Source: Turritopsis dohrnii
Taxonomy: Eukaryota; Cnidaria; Hydrozoa; Anthoathecata; Oceaniidae
Assembly: GCA_027922465.2 (NCBI GenBank)
Contig: BQMF02000215.1
Coordinates: 186,001-250,000 of the forward strand
Reading direction: 5' to 3'
DNA: 64,000 nucleotides
A program made the position numbers and the translations under genes. How positions within the stretch are numbered: the first letter of the stretch is position 1; every line of letters begins with the position of its first letter. This document shows, piece by piece, positions 11,101 to 21,779 of this stretch. The notes under the pieces are model-generated. The model was given only the letters and a program-made list of their open reading frames with translations, was not told the DNA's origin and did not search any database.

Positions 11101-12679
11101 GATTTTTTTAGACGGAGAGGAAGTTTTTAAAATTCTACTTGCCCAAAGTCATAGTTGTTGGTTTGCTGTGGGCATCAGGAACTACCATTCTTGCATGGCA
11201 GGAGTAAATATTATATCGTTTTTTTTAAAAAGAAAAAATGACAGCTGAAAGTAGTGAGGGAGGCTGGAAGAGCCATTATCCTATACCATTTACTATCTTC
11301 TCCACTAGAATTAATGAGATAAGCGACCCGTCTTACCAGTACAAAGTAGATACTGGACACTTCATGGTAAGTCAAGAAAATTAGAAGTTTTTTATTGCAC
11401 TTTTGGAAAGTGTTGATGTCATCAGTTTTTGTTGTTTTTTTCATGTAGGGCTTAAAGATTTTCTTCTTCACAATAAATGGAATTTATTTGCTTTACTTAA
11501 TTGTGTTGGTTGTACAAGCATTCCTGGAATTGCGAAATATGCCATATTTTGGTAAGTTTCTGCTATCTTGTCTGGTTAATTCATTGTACAGTTTTGTAGA
11601 ATCATTCACGCACATGTTCTTTTGTATCAGATGTCCGCATCAAATTTTTGACTGTACTTATGTTGATGGTGATTTTGATAAGGTATGTACTAAACTTTTA
11701 CGTTTCTATGTCTTAAATCATTGTATTTACTCTTTTTAAACCCTCACTTACCTTTGATTTTAGCCTGGTGGCCATATTTTTACGATTTGGCACCTCGTTA
11801 TTGAAAGATAACTTTGTGATGGATGTAGCTTCAAGCTATGAAAATTATATCCTTTCTCTTTTTTGTCAGTCTTAAGCCTGAAATACATTATGCATTTCAT
11901 GGATCAGTTTAAATTATTTGAAATAAAAGAAAACGTGATACATATAATAGCAAATTAAATAGAAATATAGTCCCCGTGGGCAAAACTGTCATAAACAGAA
12001 CAATTTAAAACAATTTAAACTGATCCATTAAAATGATAATGTATTTCAGCCTTTAAGTGACGTGTACACATTCAATCAATGGTTTGAAATTATACATTTT
12101 TATATACCTGATTAGGGGCTGTTGGTTTGTTGTTTTTTTGGAAATTAATTCTTTTCCTTAATATCACCTCTGCACCTGCTGAATTTCTAGCTTTCTTCGG
12201 ATTGTTCAATCTTTATTTGTATACAATGGCTTTTGTTTACTCTCCGTCACCGAAAGCAATCCGAGGTATTGTAGCCACTCCGCCATATTGTTGTTGTTTT
12301 TTTTCTTTCACAGCACTAGATCGTCTTTCATTATAACATGATGATGTTGACATTTCTTGCAGATGTTGCACTAAAGTCTGCCCCTTCTGAATTTTCCATG
12401 GTTGGTGAATCGGATGAGGACGTGATGTTTCAACGGTTTGTTTATATCTTATCGAAAATCTCCATCGTGTCTTTCGGTCCAAACTGTTACGATTACTGCC
12501 ATGGTCGGTGGTCTTGTTTTTGTTTATCGAATGAAGGAAATTTAAAGAGACGTGTAGACAGTCTAGGTTTTTTTCGACTTGTTCATCGAAACGTTTTCTT
12601 ATATCTGATTTTTTTTTATTCTTTTAGAAAAAAAGCAAATGGTTATCTACTTGATGAAAGAAAAGCATTGAGTGGATAA
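8199..12679 (+). CDS. TMEM181: TMEM181-like multipass membrane protein
   Basis: Sixteen exons join in phase to about 485 aa: 8199-8224, 8774-8945, 9026-9125, 9223-9347, 9484-9606, 9685-9765, 10609-10708, 10826-10953, 11112-11203, 11309-11366, 11449-11551, 11631-11682, 11764-11846, 12176-12265, 12363-12435, 12628-12679. The product matches TMEM181 (GPR178; Wntless/MIG-14-like fold): M-R-L-Y-S-L-T-K before TM1, a luminal domain with N-R-T and paired cysteines, then H-S-L-R-K-F, E-Q-K-W-M-S and L-L-P-L-L before the later helices, and Y-L-Y-T-M-A-F-V-Y-S-P-S near the end. Human TMEM181 is described as a surface receptor of unclear normal role. All introns are GT-AG except 11847-12175 (AT-AC). The first exon and the last exon (weak donor at 12436) are the least certain. 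Confidence 0.9.
9988..10212. mobile_element. Fold-back MITE in TMEM181 intron 6
   Basis: AATTATAAGCTTTTCGGTTT at the left and AGCCAAAAAGCTTATAATAA at the right are imperfect inverted repeats extending about 60 bases, through CTTCAGTATAAA and AAATTTTCACA. A related inverted fragment (ACCAATCAGTATAAGGAACA onward, 10504-10577) lies downstream in the same intron. There is no ORF. Confidence 0.65.
11847..12175 (+). other. AT-AC (U12-type) intron of TMEM181
   Basis: The 5' end reads ATATCCTTT, the U12 5' splice-site consensus, and the 3' end is AC. A TTCCTTAAT branch-site motif (12154-12162) has its adenosines 14-15 bases before the junction, inside the range normal for U12 introns. Splicing here joins Y-E-N to S-A-E-F-L-A-F-F-G in phase, as TMEM181 homology requires. 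No GT-AG alternative restores that frame. Confidence 0.88.
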
Positions 12680-13512
12680 TTGCGAATGAATGGACGAAAA
12701 CGACGTGCGAATGTAAAAAAACAATAATTTATTTTGTAGATATTTTTATGACAAATTTAAAGTACTTTGTTAGTGTTCCCATTTTGGTATAATTGTATTT
12801 GCCTGCGGCCCGTATTTATAAGTCGATTTATTTAACTGAATGAGTTTTGGAAACTTAGCTCCACTACTTTAACGTGAACTAATCAACTCCGCCAATGATG
12901 TTTTCAGCGAAAGATCGTTTTATTAGTAGATTCCCCTTCATCGAAATCCAACTTCCTCCAATTTTGATATCATGACTGTTCCCGTTTTTCTCTCTTTTAT
13001 CGATAGAATTTCTTACCCTTGTGTTTTTTAGTAGTTTTTGCTCTATTTATTGATGGTCGCCAGGTCTCTTTTTTGGATTTCATGTACGAATATTTTGGTA
13101 TATAGGAAAGGTCTACTACTAAGCTATTATTTACAATTCGGAATAGCCATGTGTATATTTTCGTCTTGAAGTATTGAAAAAGGAATTATATTATTCAGAA
13201 TAATATTCAGAATCTTTTTAAAAAGCAGAAGGTCATTCGCATATGTTTTGTAATGACCCTACATACAGCCTCTCGTTAACTTGGACTCTCGAGAGAATGA
13301 AAAGCTTGGAATGGAACCGTACTTTCTATCGTAATGAATTTCTTTCGCTTGAGGAAACTGCAAGTTTTCATTGGTCTTACTTCATGAGAGTAAAGTGTAC
13401 TTGAACATTTGGCTGTTTTGTCAGTGAGTTCGAATAAATTGCGAAAATGATAACAATTAATTTATTTGCTTCTTTTAAATATATTTAGTACTTAAAAAAA
13501 ACAAAGGCAATA
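12680..13512. other. Intergenic between TMEM181 and V-ATPase G
   Basis: This should contain the TMEM181 3' UTR and the V-ATPase G promoter and 5' UTR. No ORF, RNA gene or clear repeat is seen. Confidence 0.5.
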
Positions 13513-13860
13513 ATGGCTCAGAAATCACAAGGTATTCAGCAGTTGTTGATAGCGGAGAAGAAAGCCGCCGAGATGGTGGGCGAAGCGCGCAAGAAGAAGA
13601 CGAAAAGATTAAAGCAAGCAAAGGAAGAAGCCATAGCGGAAATCGAGAAATTTCGTTCCGAATGTGAAGAAAAATTTCGTGAGAAGCAAAATAATGAATT
13701 AGGTCAAGATGATTTCCAGAAACAGATCACGGATAGTACAAACGAGAAGCTGATGATCATGTCTTCACAGGTGGATGAGAACAAAGAAGGTGTTATCGAT
13801 CGAATGATTGAGCTAGTGAATGAGATTTCTCCAGAACTCCACATAAACTTCCGATGTTAG
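13513..13860 (+). CDS. ATP6V1G: V-type proton ATPase subunit G
   Basis: A single uninterrupted 115-codon frame matches the V1 G subunit, which is about 118 aa in animals. The N-terminus has the family signature G-I-Q-Q-L-L-x-A-E-K-x-A, then a long Lys/Glu/Arg-rich helix (residues 15-60) with K-x-A-K-E-E-A. Subunit G pairs with subunit E to form the peripheral stalks linking V1 to V0, so it is needed for proton pumping into lysosomes and other acidic organelles. The start is the first ATG of the frame in AT-rich leader DNA and fits the family N-terminus. Absence of introns contrasts with its many-exon neighbours, but no poly(A) remnant shows that it is a retrocopy. The frame is intact and probably functional. 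Confidence 0.95.
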   Translation: MAQKSQGIQQLLIAEKKAAEMVGEARKKKTKRLKQAKEEAIAEIEKFRSECEEKFREKQNNELGQDDFQKQITDSTNEKLMIMSSQVDENKEGVIDRMIELVNEISPELHINFRC

Positions 13861-14603
13861 ACAAGTTACTGCGCACGATTCACGACTTTGATTTGTATGG
13901 CTGTCTTGAGTTGCGCCTAATGTATTTTGCTTTTTCTTACCATACAGTGAATTCATTGGATTGTTTTTAGGATTTTTTGGGATTATTTTTGTCGCTGCAT
14001 CTAGAATTCCTTTGACAGTTTAAATCGTCTTTAGCTGGCATTCTTTAAAGTTTCTTTGATTCGTTGGACGTGTGCGTGTGGACAATTTCTCATCAACAAG
14101 TCGATTGTGCAGGAAGTTTTTCCGTTGTAGGTCTTTTTAAAATATTATATTTTCTGAAGGAATTGCCATATCTTGATTTTTGAATTTATTGTTATAATTG
14201 AACCGTTTTTGCTTCGCAAACTCGTTATTGATTCTGGATGAACGTCAGTTTTCAGCTGCGTTCAATTTAGTTTTGTTTTCTGTTGTGACTGACGTACGGC
14301 GGTCTGACTTTTTATCGATTCTCATATTTAGCATTATTTTTTTTTTTAACTTGATGACAAAATTATGTTAATTTATTTATCAATATCACATCTTTTTTCA
14401 TATAATGCCGTTGTGTTCATCTTTGTTTTATGGGCGTAGACAAGTTTGGGCGTATCTATGAGTGGGCGCAGCTGTGAGTGAATCTACTCCAGGTTCTTTT
14501 TAAAAAGTTCGATTACCCAGTCAAGAGAAAACTGAATAATTTTACTGGTTATTTCCATTCAGACATTCTCAATTTCCCTCTCATTTAGTTGTCAAATATT
14601 TAG
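13861..14603. other. Intergenic between V-ATPase G and NPRL3
   Basis: AT-rich DNA with no ORF or obvious repeat. It should contain the ATP6V1G 3' UTR and the NPRL3 promoter and 5' UTR. Confidence 0.5.
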
Positions 14604-16348
14604 ATGTCGAAAATGGAGACAGCCGATGATAACCCTATTAACATCATCCTTATAACATCTGGAAGTCGTGGACAGGGTTTATTGTTTCGGTATCCGTATG
14701 AAAATCCATCCGTCACAGCTGACGATGATTCACCGTCTTTAAGACGTAAAGGAACGTTAACGGACGACATAAATGCGCCGCATTTACAGAAGAACCCGTA
14801 CAAGTTATCGGACTGTTTGCTGGATAAAGACGTTGGTATCGAAAAAACATTTTTGCAAGATGGGCATTTGTTTGGTTTTAGTGATGCGCTATTAGCGACT
14901 ATATTAGCTCCAAAGTTGACTTTGTGCGACCAGAAATTCGCATTAGCGATTGACCATATTCAATTTGTCGGCTTTCCCATATTAGTTACACACGATGACG
15001 ACAGTGGTTTTGAGGAATGTCTTGTAACAGATGATACTTATGTGCAAGATGTTATGATTAAAATGGTGCACATCGTATTTGCGCTACGACATAATACTGA
15101 CCCGCGAATCGTTGAACATTACCAGAACCTTTCGAAGATGATCGGCAAAGCGTTGCGCCACGAAGATAAAAGGTTTTAATCAATTTTTAATGATTTCTAT
15201 TTAAACTTTTTTAGGTTTCATATAAATTTTCTTGATCTCTCTGTTCCAGAATGCGCTATCTCAGCACTCAAAGAGAGATTATGGTCGCTGAAAGAGATAA
15301 CGTTGAAAATTTACCGGAATCCGAACAAAACCCTCATGAACTGATATTACAAAAGAGCCAACTGGCAAAAGACCTTGTTCATATGTTTAACTCGATTTGC
15401 CAGACAGGCCTGGTGAAAGTTTCAATCAACGGATGGATTAATCTAAACTATTGTTTTCCGCACAAAGTTCATCGTTTAAACGGGAGCATCACGATGATAG
15501 ATACATCCAAATTCAACAAATATATTAGTTTGATCAAACCCTATCACACTCTCCTCCTTACAGACGAAAATGAACGCGAACACGAAAACCTCCTCAAGTT
15601 GCTCCCTCATGATGCCTCTCCAGTGCTTATTAGACTGATCAAGTTATCTAGCCATATTAAAAACTTCCAAACGCTCTGTCAAGATGCTGACATATCTTTG
15701 CCACAGATCTTTCAAATCGTTGCCCATTTGGTGTATTGGGGGAAATGCACGGTGATTTACCCGTTAGCCGAAAGTAACATCTATGTGATTTCTGAAAATG
15801 CATCGACTGAAATAGACAGTAAACACGCGGAGGAATTCGTACGCTCTTTCCCGAAACAATCACTACACAATATCTTAGCACGGTTTTCGTTTCCAACCAC
15901 GTTAGGAGAATATAGGAATCCATTATGCAATTCACAGCAGCAGGCTGAGCAAGCCCAGATAGTAACGTGGTTACTGAAACGTCGATTGCTAAAACAACTT
16001 CACACTTACGTGTGGCTAATGCCCGAGGTCTCCTTAGCAGACGATGAATTTGCTGATAACTTTTCGCTTGAGGAACGTTTAAATTTGAAACCCATAGAAC
16101 GTCGCATATTCGATCAGTTTTCACCTGCGGAGAAGCGCAGCCTTGTTAATATACACAATAGCGTGGACAGGGAGGATTTGAGTTTCTTTTTAAGCATGTC
16201 GAAGTATTTTCGTGGAGAGCATCACTTGGAGGACATCATGTATTATGAGAATGTGCCAAGATCAAAGTTGCTGATTCTGATCGATAAGTTTCGAAGCATG
16301 CTCATAACAGTTCAACACGAAGACGCAGCCACAAGCAGAATGGTTTGA
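14604..16348 (+). CDS. NPRL3: GATOR1 complex protein NPRL3
   Basis: Two exons (14604-15172 and 15250-16348) join at AG|A to give about 555 aa, close to human NPRL3 (569 aa). The N-terminus I-I-L-I-T-S-G-S-R-G-Q-G-L-L-F-R-Y-P matches the longin-like start of the Npr3 family; F-G-F-S-D-x-L-L-A-T-I-L-A-P follows. The C-terminal half carries the conserved block around L-A-R-F-S-F-P-T-T-L and the Y-F-R-G-x-H-H-L-E-D-I-M-Y-Y-E-N motif. With DEPDC5 and NPRL2 it forms GATOR1, a GTPase-activating complex for RagA/B that restrains TORC1 on lysosomes when amino acids are scarce. The start chosen is the first ATG, five codons before the conserved region. The 77-base intron has a plain GT-AG structure. 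Confidence 0.95.
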
Positions 16349-17077
16349 ATATATTTTCTTATTCGGCAAAGAAACTGCTTCTGGACCCCAAAGGCATTGT
16401 TACGTTTTAACCATTACTCAAATTGCAATTCTCGAATATTTATTTATAAAAGTCAACTTGAATAATTAATTTTTCTTTGCCTGGCTTTTTGTTTCAAAAA
16501 ATTATAGTCTATGTAGAGAAATACTGTCTAGGAAGAAGTAGTGATGTAGCCTAAATTATAAAACGCGTTCAACCGATTGTTAATATAATAACAAAAATTC
16601 TAATCTAACCATCTCATATTTTTCCATCGAAAATACATGGCGTAAACCTCTGGGTAATTAAAGTTATCAATAGCTAACTCTGTTATTCTGTCCTTCCAAA
16701 AACTTAAGTAAGAGTTGTTAGTTGAACACATGGATTTCACGTCAAATTATTTCCTCGCCTATAATCTTTGTAAAAGAAATCCTTCATCCAAGAAGTACAC
16801 TAAAATTATTTTATCATTCTAAACGGTTACCGGAATTATTCAATTAGGCGCCGAGTCAAGGTATGTATCGTTGTTACGTTCATTTGAAATATTCTTTTAG
16901 AGGCATTGCGTTTATAATAGGGTTACTGAAAATAAAGACCCGCCTTCTCAAATAAACGCCACAGTAAAAATCGTTTCAATTGAGTAAGCTCTTTGACGAC
17001 GCCCGATCGAATAATTATGGCATTCCTAAAATATAATACAGTTGCATTGACACCAGATCAGAAGTAAAATTATTCCG
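16349..17077. other. Convergent 3' intergenic region
   Basis: Lies between the 3' ends of NPRL3 (+) and the FERM gene (-). No ORF or clear repeat is seen. Probably the two 3' UTRs plus a short spacer. Confidence 0.5.
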
Positions 17078-18600
17078 CTACAGTTCTGTTAGCATACTCT
17101 TTGTTCCTGCCGAATGCCCAGATACGACATAAATCGGTTCCGTACTATTAGTCTCTTCACTGTTTTTAAATACATTTTGCAATCTCTGAACAGAATTTTC
17201 CGTCGGAATGACACGACCGCTTCCAGATAGCATTTTATCGGGAATAAATGTCGTCAGGCTTTCTTTTTGTGGTGTATAACCTTTTATCCCATAATGCTCT
17301 TTTAGTAATCGGTTACCGTAGTTTCCGTTGTTTCCTGGATCGGACATCAACCCAAAAATATTTTCTCTCGATATTTTAGGCCCGAGTATCTGTTTAAGTG
17401 GCGAGACCTTCTGTTCTGTCAATAAAGTGACACGTTCAAATTTTGGTGGTATCCTTCCCCATAGCAATTTCGGGTCAACTTTTCGGTCCTTGATATAAAA
17501 TCGGAAGTATTTTCGGAACGCTTTCCAAACATGTTCACACGTCTTCTTGTTTTCAAAATGAAATTTGTGTTTACTCTTTTCACCATCACGCACGATTCGA
17601 AACCAAAACGTTTGATTGATATATCCAACGTTCCAGATCTCCATCCAGCCAAATATATCTAGTTTGTTTATATTTTGATATATCCCGATTCCGATTGGTC
17701 CCAAAGTGAACGTCAGTTTTTTCAAACCGGGTTGTGCATCCGATCTGACATGGTACACTTCCTGATCATAATAAGTGACTTGAAGAGCCTGTTCCATTAC
17801 TTTCATTTCGCAGGTAGGTGCGTCCATTCCTTCTAACTCCTTATAATTCTAGAGGAAAACGTAAAGTAGCTTTAGAAAATCGATCTATCGAATCCTGAGC
17901 AGTCACACCCCACCGATTAAAAGATTTTTTTTAAAATCGCCTGAGAAAAAACGATGTGCACCACAAAATGTAGATGGTTTGAAAATTGAAAATTTACGCA
18001 AAGATTATACCTCCAAAATACAATTTTCCATTTCCGGCGAGCAGCGTTGAAGATTTACAAAGAAATTTCGATGTTTTTGAATGATCTTTCCCCCATGATC
18101 ACCTGAAACAAGAGTTCGCATATGTCAACCTGGCTATACGTAAAAATTTCTTTAATCTCATACCAGTAAAGAACTCTCCACTTACCTCCTTCAGCTTGAA
18201 GAATGTAAGAAAGCATTCTTGCTCGTTCGTCCTCGGAACACAAGACTCGACCACTTCTCAGTTCTCTTCTTAGCTGTAGATACATCATATATAAAGTGAT
18301 ATCCTCTTGCAAGAGTAAGGGATCGTAGGGGAAATATTGTACGCCGAAATACAACTGGTACGGTGGATCCATTGTTTTCACAACTTTCGACCAAATACTT
18401 TCATTTCGCTTCAACCATACTCTTTCTTCGGTTTGTATGTTTGTATAATATAATCCGAAATAATCCTTCTCGATGATGTTCAACAGCGAAAAAATGTTTT
18501 CCAAAATTTCTTTTGTTTTTGTTTGCTTATAAATAGATCTTGCAATATCATTTCCATCCAATAATTCCACTTGAATACCTTTGTAATTCAGGGCCAACAT
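17078..18600 (-). CDS. FERM-domain protein with C-terminal TEL
   Basis: Minus-strand exons 18600-18186, 18102-18011 and 17848-17078 join in phase to about 425 aa. Residues 8-90 form the F1 lobe (V-E-L-L-D-G, then E-K-D-Y-F-G-L-Y-Y). F2 follows (L-Y-F-G-V-Q-Y-F-P-Y-D-P, then L-Y-M-M-Y-L-Q-L-R-R-E-L-R-S-G-R). F3 is a PH-like lobe (G-P-I-G-I-G-I-Y onward). After F3 there is only a ~100-residue tail, so no phosphatase, RhoGEF or spectrin-binding domain is present. The last residues, M-L-T-E-L, fit a class I PDZ ligand. FERM proteins of the 4.1 superfamily tether membrane proteins to cortical actin. I cannot place it in a subfamily with certainty (FRMD-like by size). The first Met directly precedes F1. 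Confidence 0.85.
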
Positions 18601-19244
18601 CTTGCTGGATTGAAAATTTAATTCTTTCTTTTCCCCTTACTCTTTATCGAGAGTCGAAAACTTTTTTCCAATGTCGTAAAAATAGCCAATTAGTTTTATA
18701 AGGGTAAACATTCAATTCATGTATTCAAGAATATGCGACACAGTTTGACACGTGTGAGAAGTTAACAAACCACAGACTCAATATCATCTTCGTTAATGAT
18801 TAATGCGAAGAAGAACACCGTGGGATGTATCGTTCGACACAATTTTCGTTTATTTTTTGTTTTTGATTTCTAGGCAACCAAAGAATAGGACAAATTGGTG
18901 ATTACATTGAAAAAAAACGAGTAATCTCCAAAGAAACTCAAATGACTCATCATTTATGTGTAATTTTGAATATCCAATTGATGATAAATACTTTGTCATC
19001 TTCACTACTGAAAAAACAATCATCAGGTCTTCGAAATTGATATTTTTTTAAAATCACACACTATTTTTTAAAAAAGAATTTCATTTTGGACAAATTCTTA
19101 AAATGTTTCTTATAATTGCTGAAAAACATGGCCACTAAATTAAGTAAGAAAGTTTCGGAAGGTAAACATGTGTGAAATGTGGTTGAGAGAATGGATGGAA
19201 AATCAAATTTCCCCCAAAAAATCTTTCACATCTGATAATCGAGC
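18601..19244. other. Upstream region of the FERM gene
   Basis: AT-rich DNA with no gene. The FERM gene promoter and any 5' UTR exon should be here. The right edge is the TTAA target of the next element. Confidence 0.45.
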
Positions 19245-19248
19245 TTAA

Positions 19249-20074
19249 AGGAGAACTAAACTAAAAAAATTACAAGTTCATTTTTTTGCCCTATTTGAAA
19301 CAGCTTTAAAAATGATGAAAGTCAGTTTTTGAATTTTCAAAAAATCTTTTTTCGTTCTTGAGATATTGCCGTTTAAAGTTTTTTCCCGAAACATGATCTC
19401 CATGGCAACGTGACATCACAACGTTCAAGAAGATATTGCTGACATATAAATATGTGAATAACTCAGAATGTTTTAATGATTTATTGTTAGAACATTGCAT
19501 GTAGAGTGGTAAATAACTGCAGTTGTGAAAACAGCAAAGAAATTTATTGCCACTGTTACCCCGACTCAGTTCCAGCTCTCTGTCAATTTTTGCTGACAAA
19601 GCTATAATAACATCATCCAAAACTATTACTATGATGAATTTCACTTTAACTTATGCCCAGTGAAAACTGTCCCATTTTCTAAAATTTCGTTTCCCTTACC
19701 TGAGTAGATCTCCATTTGTAGCTTTGTCAGCAAAAAACAGAAAAGGCCTGGAAACAAGCCAGGGTAACTATGGCAACAATTATTTTTAGTGACTTGATAC
19801 CTGTACGGGTTTGTCACTATACATACAAAATTTAAGCAGTGCATCACTTATATTTCTTGAGTTATTTACATATTTGTATGTCAGCAATTTCTTCTTGAAC
19901 ATTGTGATGTCACGTTGCCATGGAGATCAAGTTTTGAGGAAAAACTTTAAATGACAATATCTCGGGAACGAAAAAAGATTTTTTGAAAATTCAAAAACTG
20001 ACTTTCATCATTTTTAAAGCTGTTTCAAATAGGGCAAAAAAATGAACTTGTAATTTTTTTAGTTTAGTTCCCCT
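19249..20074. mobile_element. TTAA-flanked fold-back element
   Basis: AGGAGAACTAAACTAAAAAA at the left and its near reverse complement ending at 20074 are bordered by TTAA (19245-19248 and 20075-20078). The two arms match over about 220 bases, including ATCTCCATGGCAACGTGACA in the left arm against TGTCACGTTGCCATGGAGAT in the right. A related copy is at 61185-61556. No transposase is encoded, so it is non-autonomous. Confidence 0.75.
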
Positions 20075-20351
20075 TTAATATTATTGTGAAAGTCTGTCTT
20101 TGATTTTTATGAAAAGAATTCTTATAAACAGTGTGTAATTTTTAAAGTAACAAAGGAGACAGGTCTCGGCGTTCTCACTAACGTTTGGTTGAGTTGAATG
20201 AACGCTTTCTTTGCTTACCTAGCCCAAATTCTGACTGAAGCATGGAACAATCTTTCAAACTGTAATTCTGGAAAAGTTCGGGTGCCGCGACGTTAATGGC
20301 TTGGTCTTGGTTGTAGGTATGGTTTAGCCGAGAATATAGACAACAAAATTA

Positions 20352-20995
20352 CAGTGGAATCTCTATAAAACGGACACCATTGGGACCTGAAAAAAGTGTC
20401 CGATTTAGGGAGATGCCCCCTTAATAGAGATTCCATATGAAAATTAATATTTAGCAAAAATAAATCGAGAACGGGTCTCTAATGTGGTTTGTAAAGTTAA
20501 CAAGTTTCATAGGGCAAAGAATGACATGTTTAATGCAATGAAAAACGTTTTTATTCTATTTTTTTTATTATTAAAAAGTAAAATGCTACTTTACTTGAAA
20601 CCAAAAAAATCATTGCGCTGGCTACGGACTCAAGATTTCTGTGAATGTCAAACTTCTTGGACCTGCCAAAGCCATTCACATTCAGTGGGCAGAAAATGCT
20701 GTGAAAATATTATTCGAAGTATCGCGACAAGAGAGTAAAACATTGTAAAATGTAAATATTCTAAGAATATATAAGTTATTTTACTTGAAAAATTGTTTTT
20801 GTATCTGTGTCCGCTTTAGAGAGGTTTTTTATAGGCAAAAAGTTCATTTGGGACCTGAAAAAGGTATCCGCTTTATGGAGTGTCCGCTTTATAATTGTCC
20901 AAGTTTGACTGTAAATCCATCCGTTCCTAGATAAACTGTCCGTCTTAAAGAGGTGTCTGCTGTAATAGTGTCCGCTTTATAGAGATTCCCCACTG
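20352..20995. mobile_element. pogo/Tigger-like MITE flanked by TA
   Basis: The ends read CAGTGGAATCTCTATAAA and TTTATAGAGATTCCCCACTG, bordered by TA on both sides (20350-20351 and 20996-20997). The CAGTGGAAYCTCTATAAA terminus with a TA target is the established pattern of pogo/Tigger transposons. Internal CGGACACC and TGTCCGCTTTA repeats extend the inverted termini. There is no intact transposase. Confidence 0.8.
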
Positions 20996-21014
20996 TACTT
21001 CAAAGTACAGTACA

Positions 21015-21479
21015 CTGAATTTCGCGGGAATTTAATTTCGCGGATGATTAGAATAATTTTATAATTTTTGGAATAGCACATATGATTTCGGTAAGCAAAC
21101 CACGGGGCTTTTGCACTAACATGCTTTCTTTCGTCGGGATATTTCTCCGCTGCCATAGCGGTCTGGTCAGAAAGATCGGCATATATAGGTATGAAAAAAA
21201 GAAATTACCATATAAGTGTAATCATTTCCTGTTCTTCCTCAGTAGTTTGCATATAGGCATATATAAGGCACAGAAATGACCGAGCTTTCAACACGATTAT
21301 TCCCACAAATGTTTCTTTTTCCGGTTCTACCACATCAAGTTGGCTAATTTTAAATAATTGCATGAAAAGGGAAAAAAACTTGTAATGCTGACATAATTTT
21401 GAATGCATCGTTTCGCGGGGGAATTAAATCTCCCAAAACCGCGAAATCTGCGAAATTTTGTTCCCGCGAAATTTAGTTC
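21015..21479. mobile_element. Candidate MITE with TTCGCGGGAA termini
   Basis: The left end GAATTTCGCGGGAATTTAAT and the right end GTTCCCGCGAAATTTAGTTC are inverted repeats, each followed inward by a second TTCGCGG-type copy. No coding content. Borders are approximate and the target duplication is unclear. Confidence 0.5.
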
Positions 21480-21779
21480 TTTTTTTTTAAGTAGGTAGAA
21501 TGTATCTTTTTACACTCACTTTCCGTCAGCTGTATGTTAAGAGTAGATATCTACAATGATCTTGTTTCTAATACATGCTTCTGATCAATCATATCTCGAT
21601 GTTTATTTAAAAAAAAAACTATGTACTTAAAAGAAGAAATCTCAATTGTAATATTTAAATATTAGTTGGTCTGTTGCTACGTCTTCCATGTACATCAAGA
21701 TTGGGATCGTCTTTGGGATTATAAATATCTTTTCTTATTCACAAAGAAAAAAGGAAAAACTCAAAAACATTTTGTTTCA

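Noticed and set aside
15657..16124. 155-codon minus-strand frame inside NPRL3
   Set aside because: It overlaps a strongly conserved coding exon on the other strand and has no motifs.
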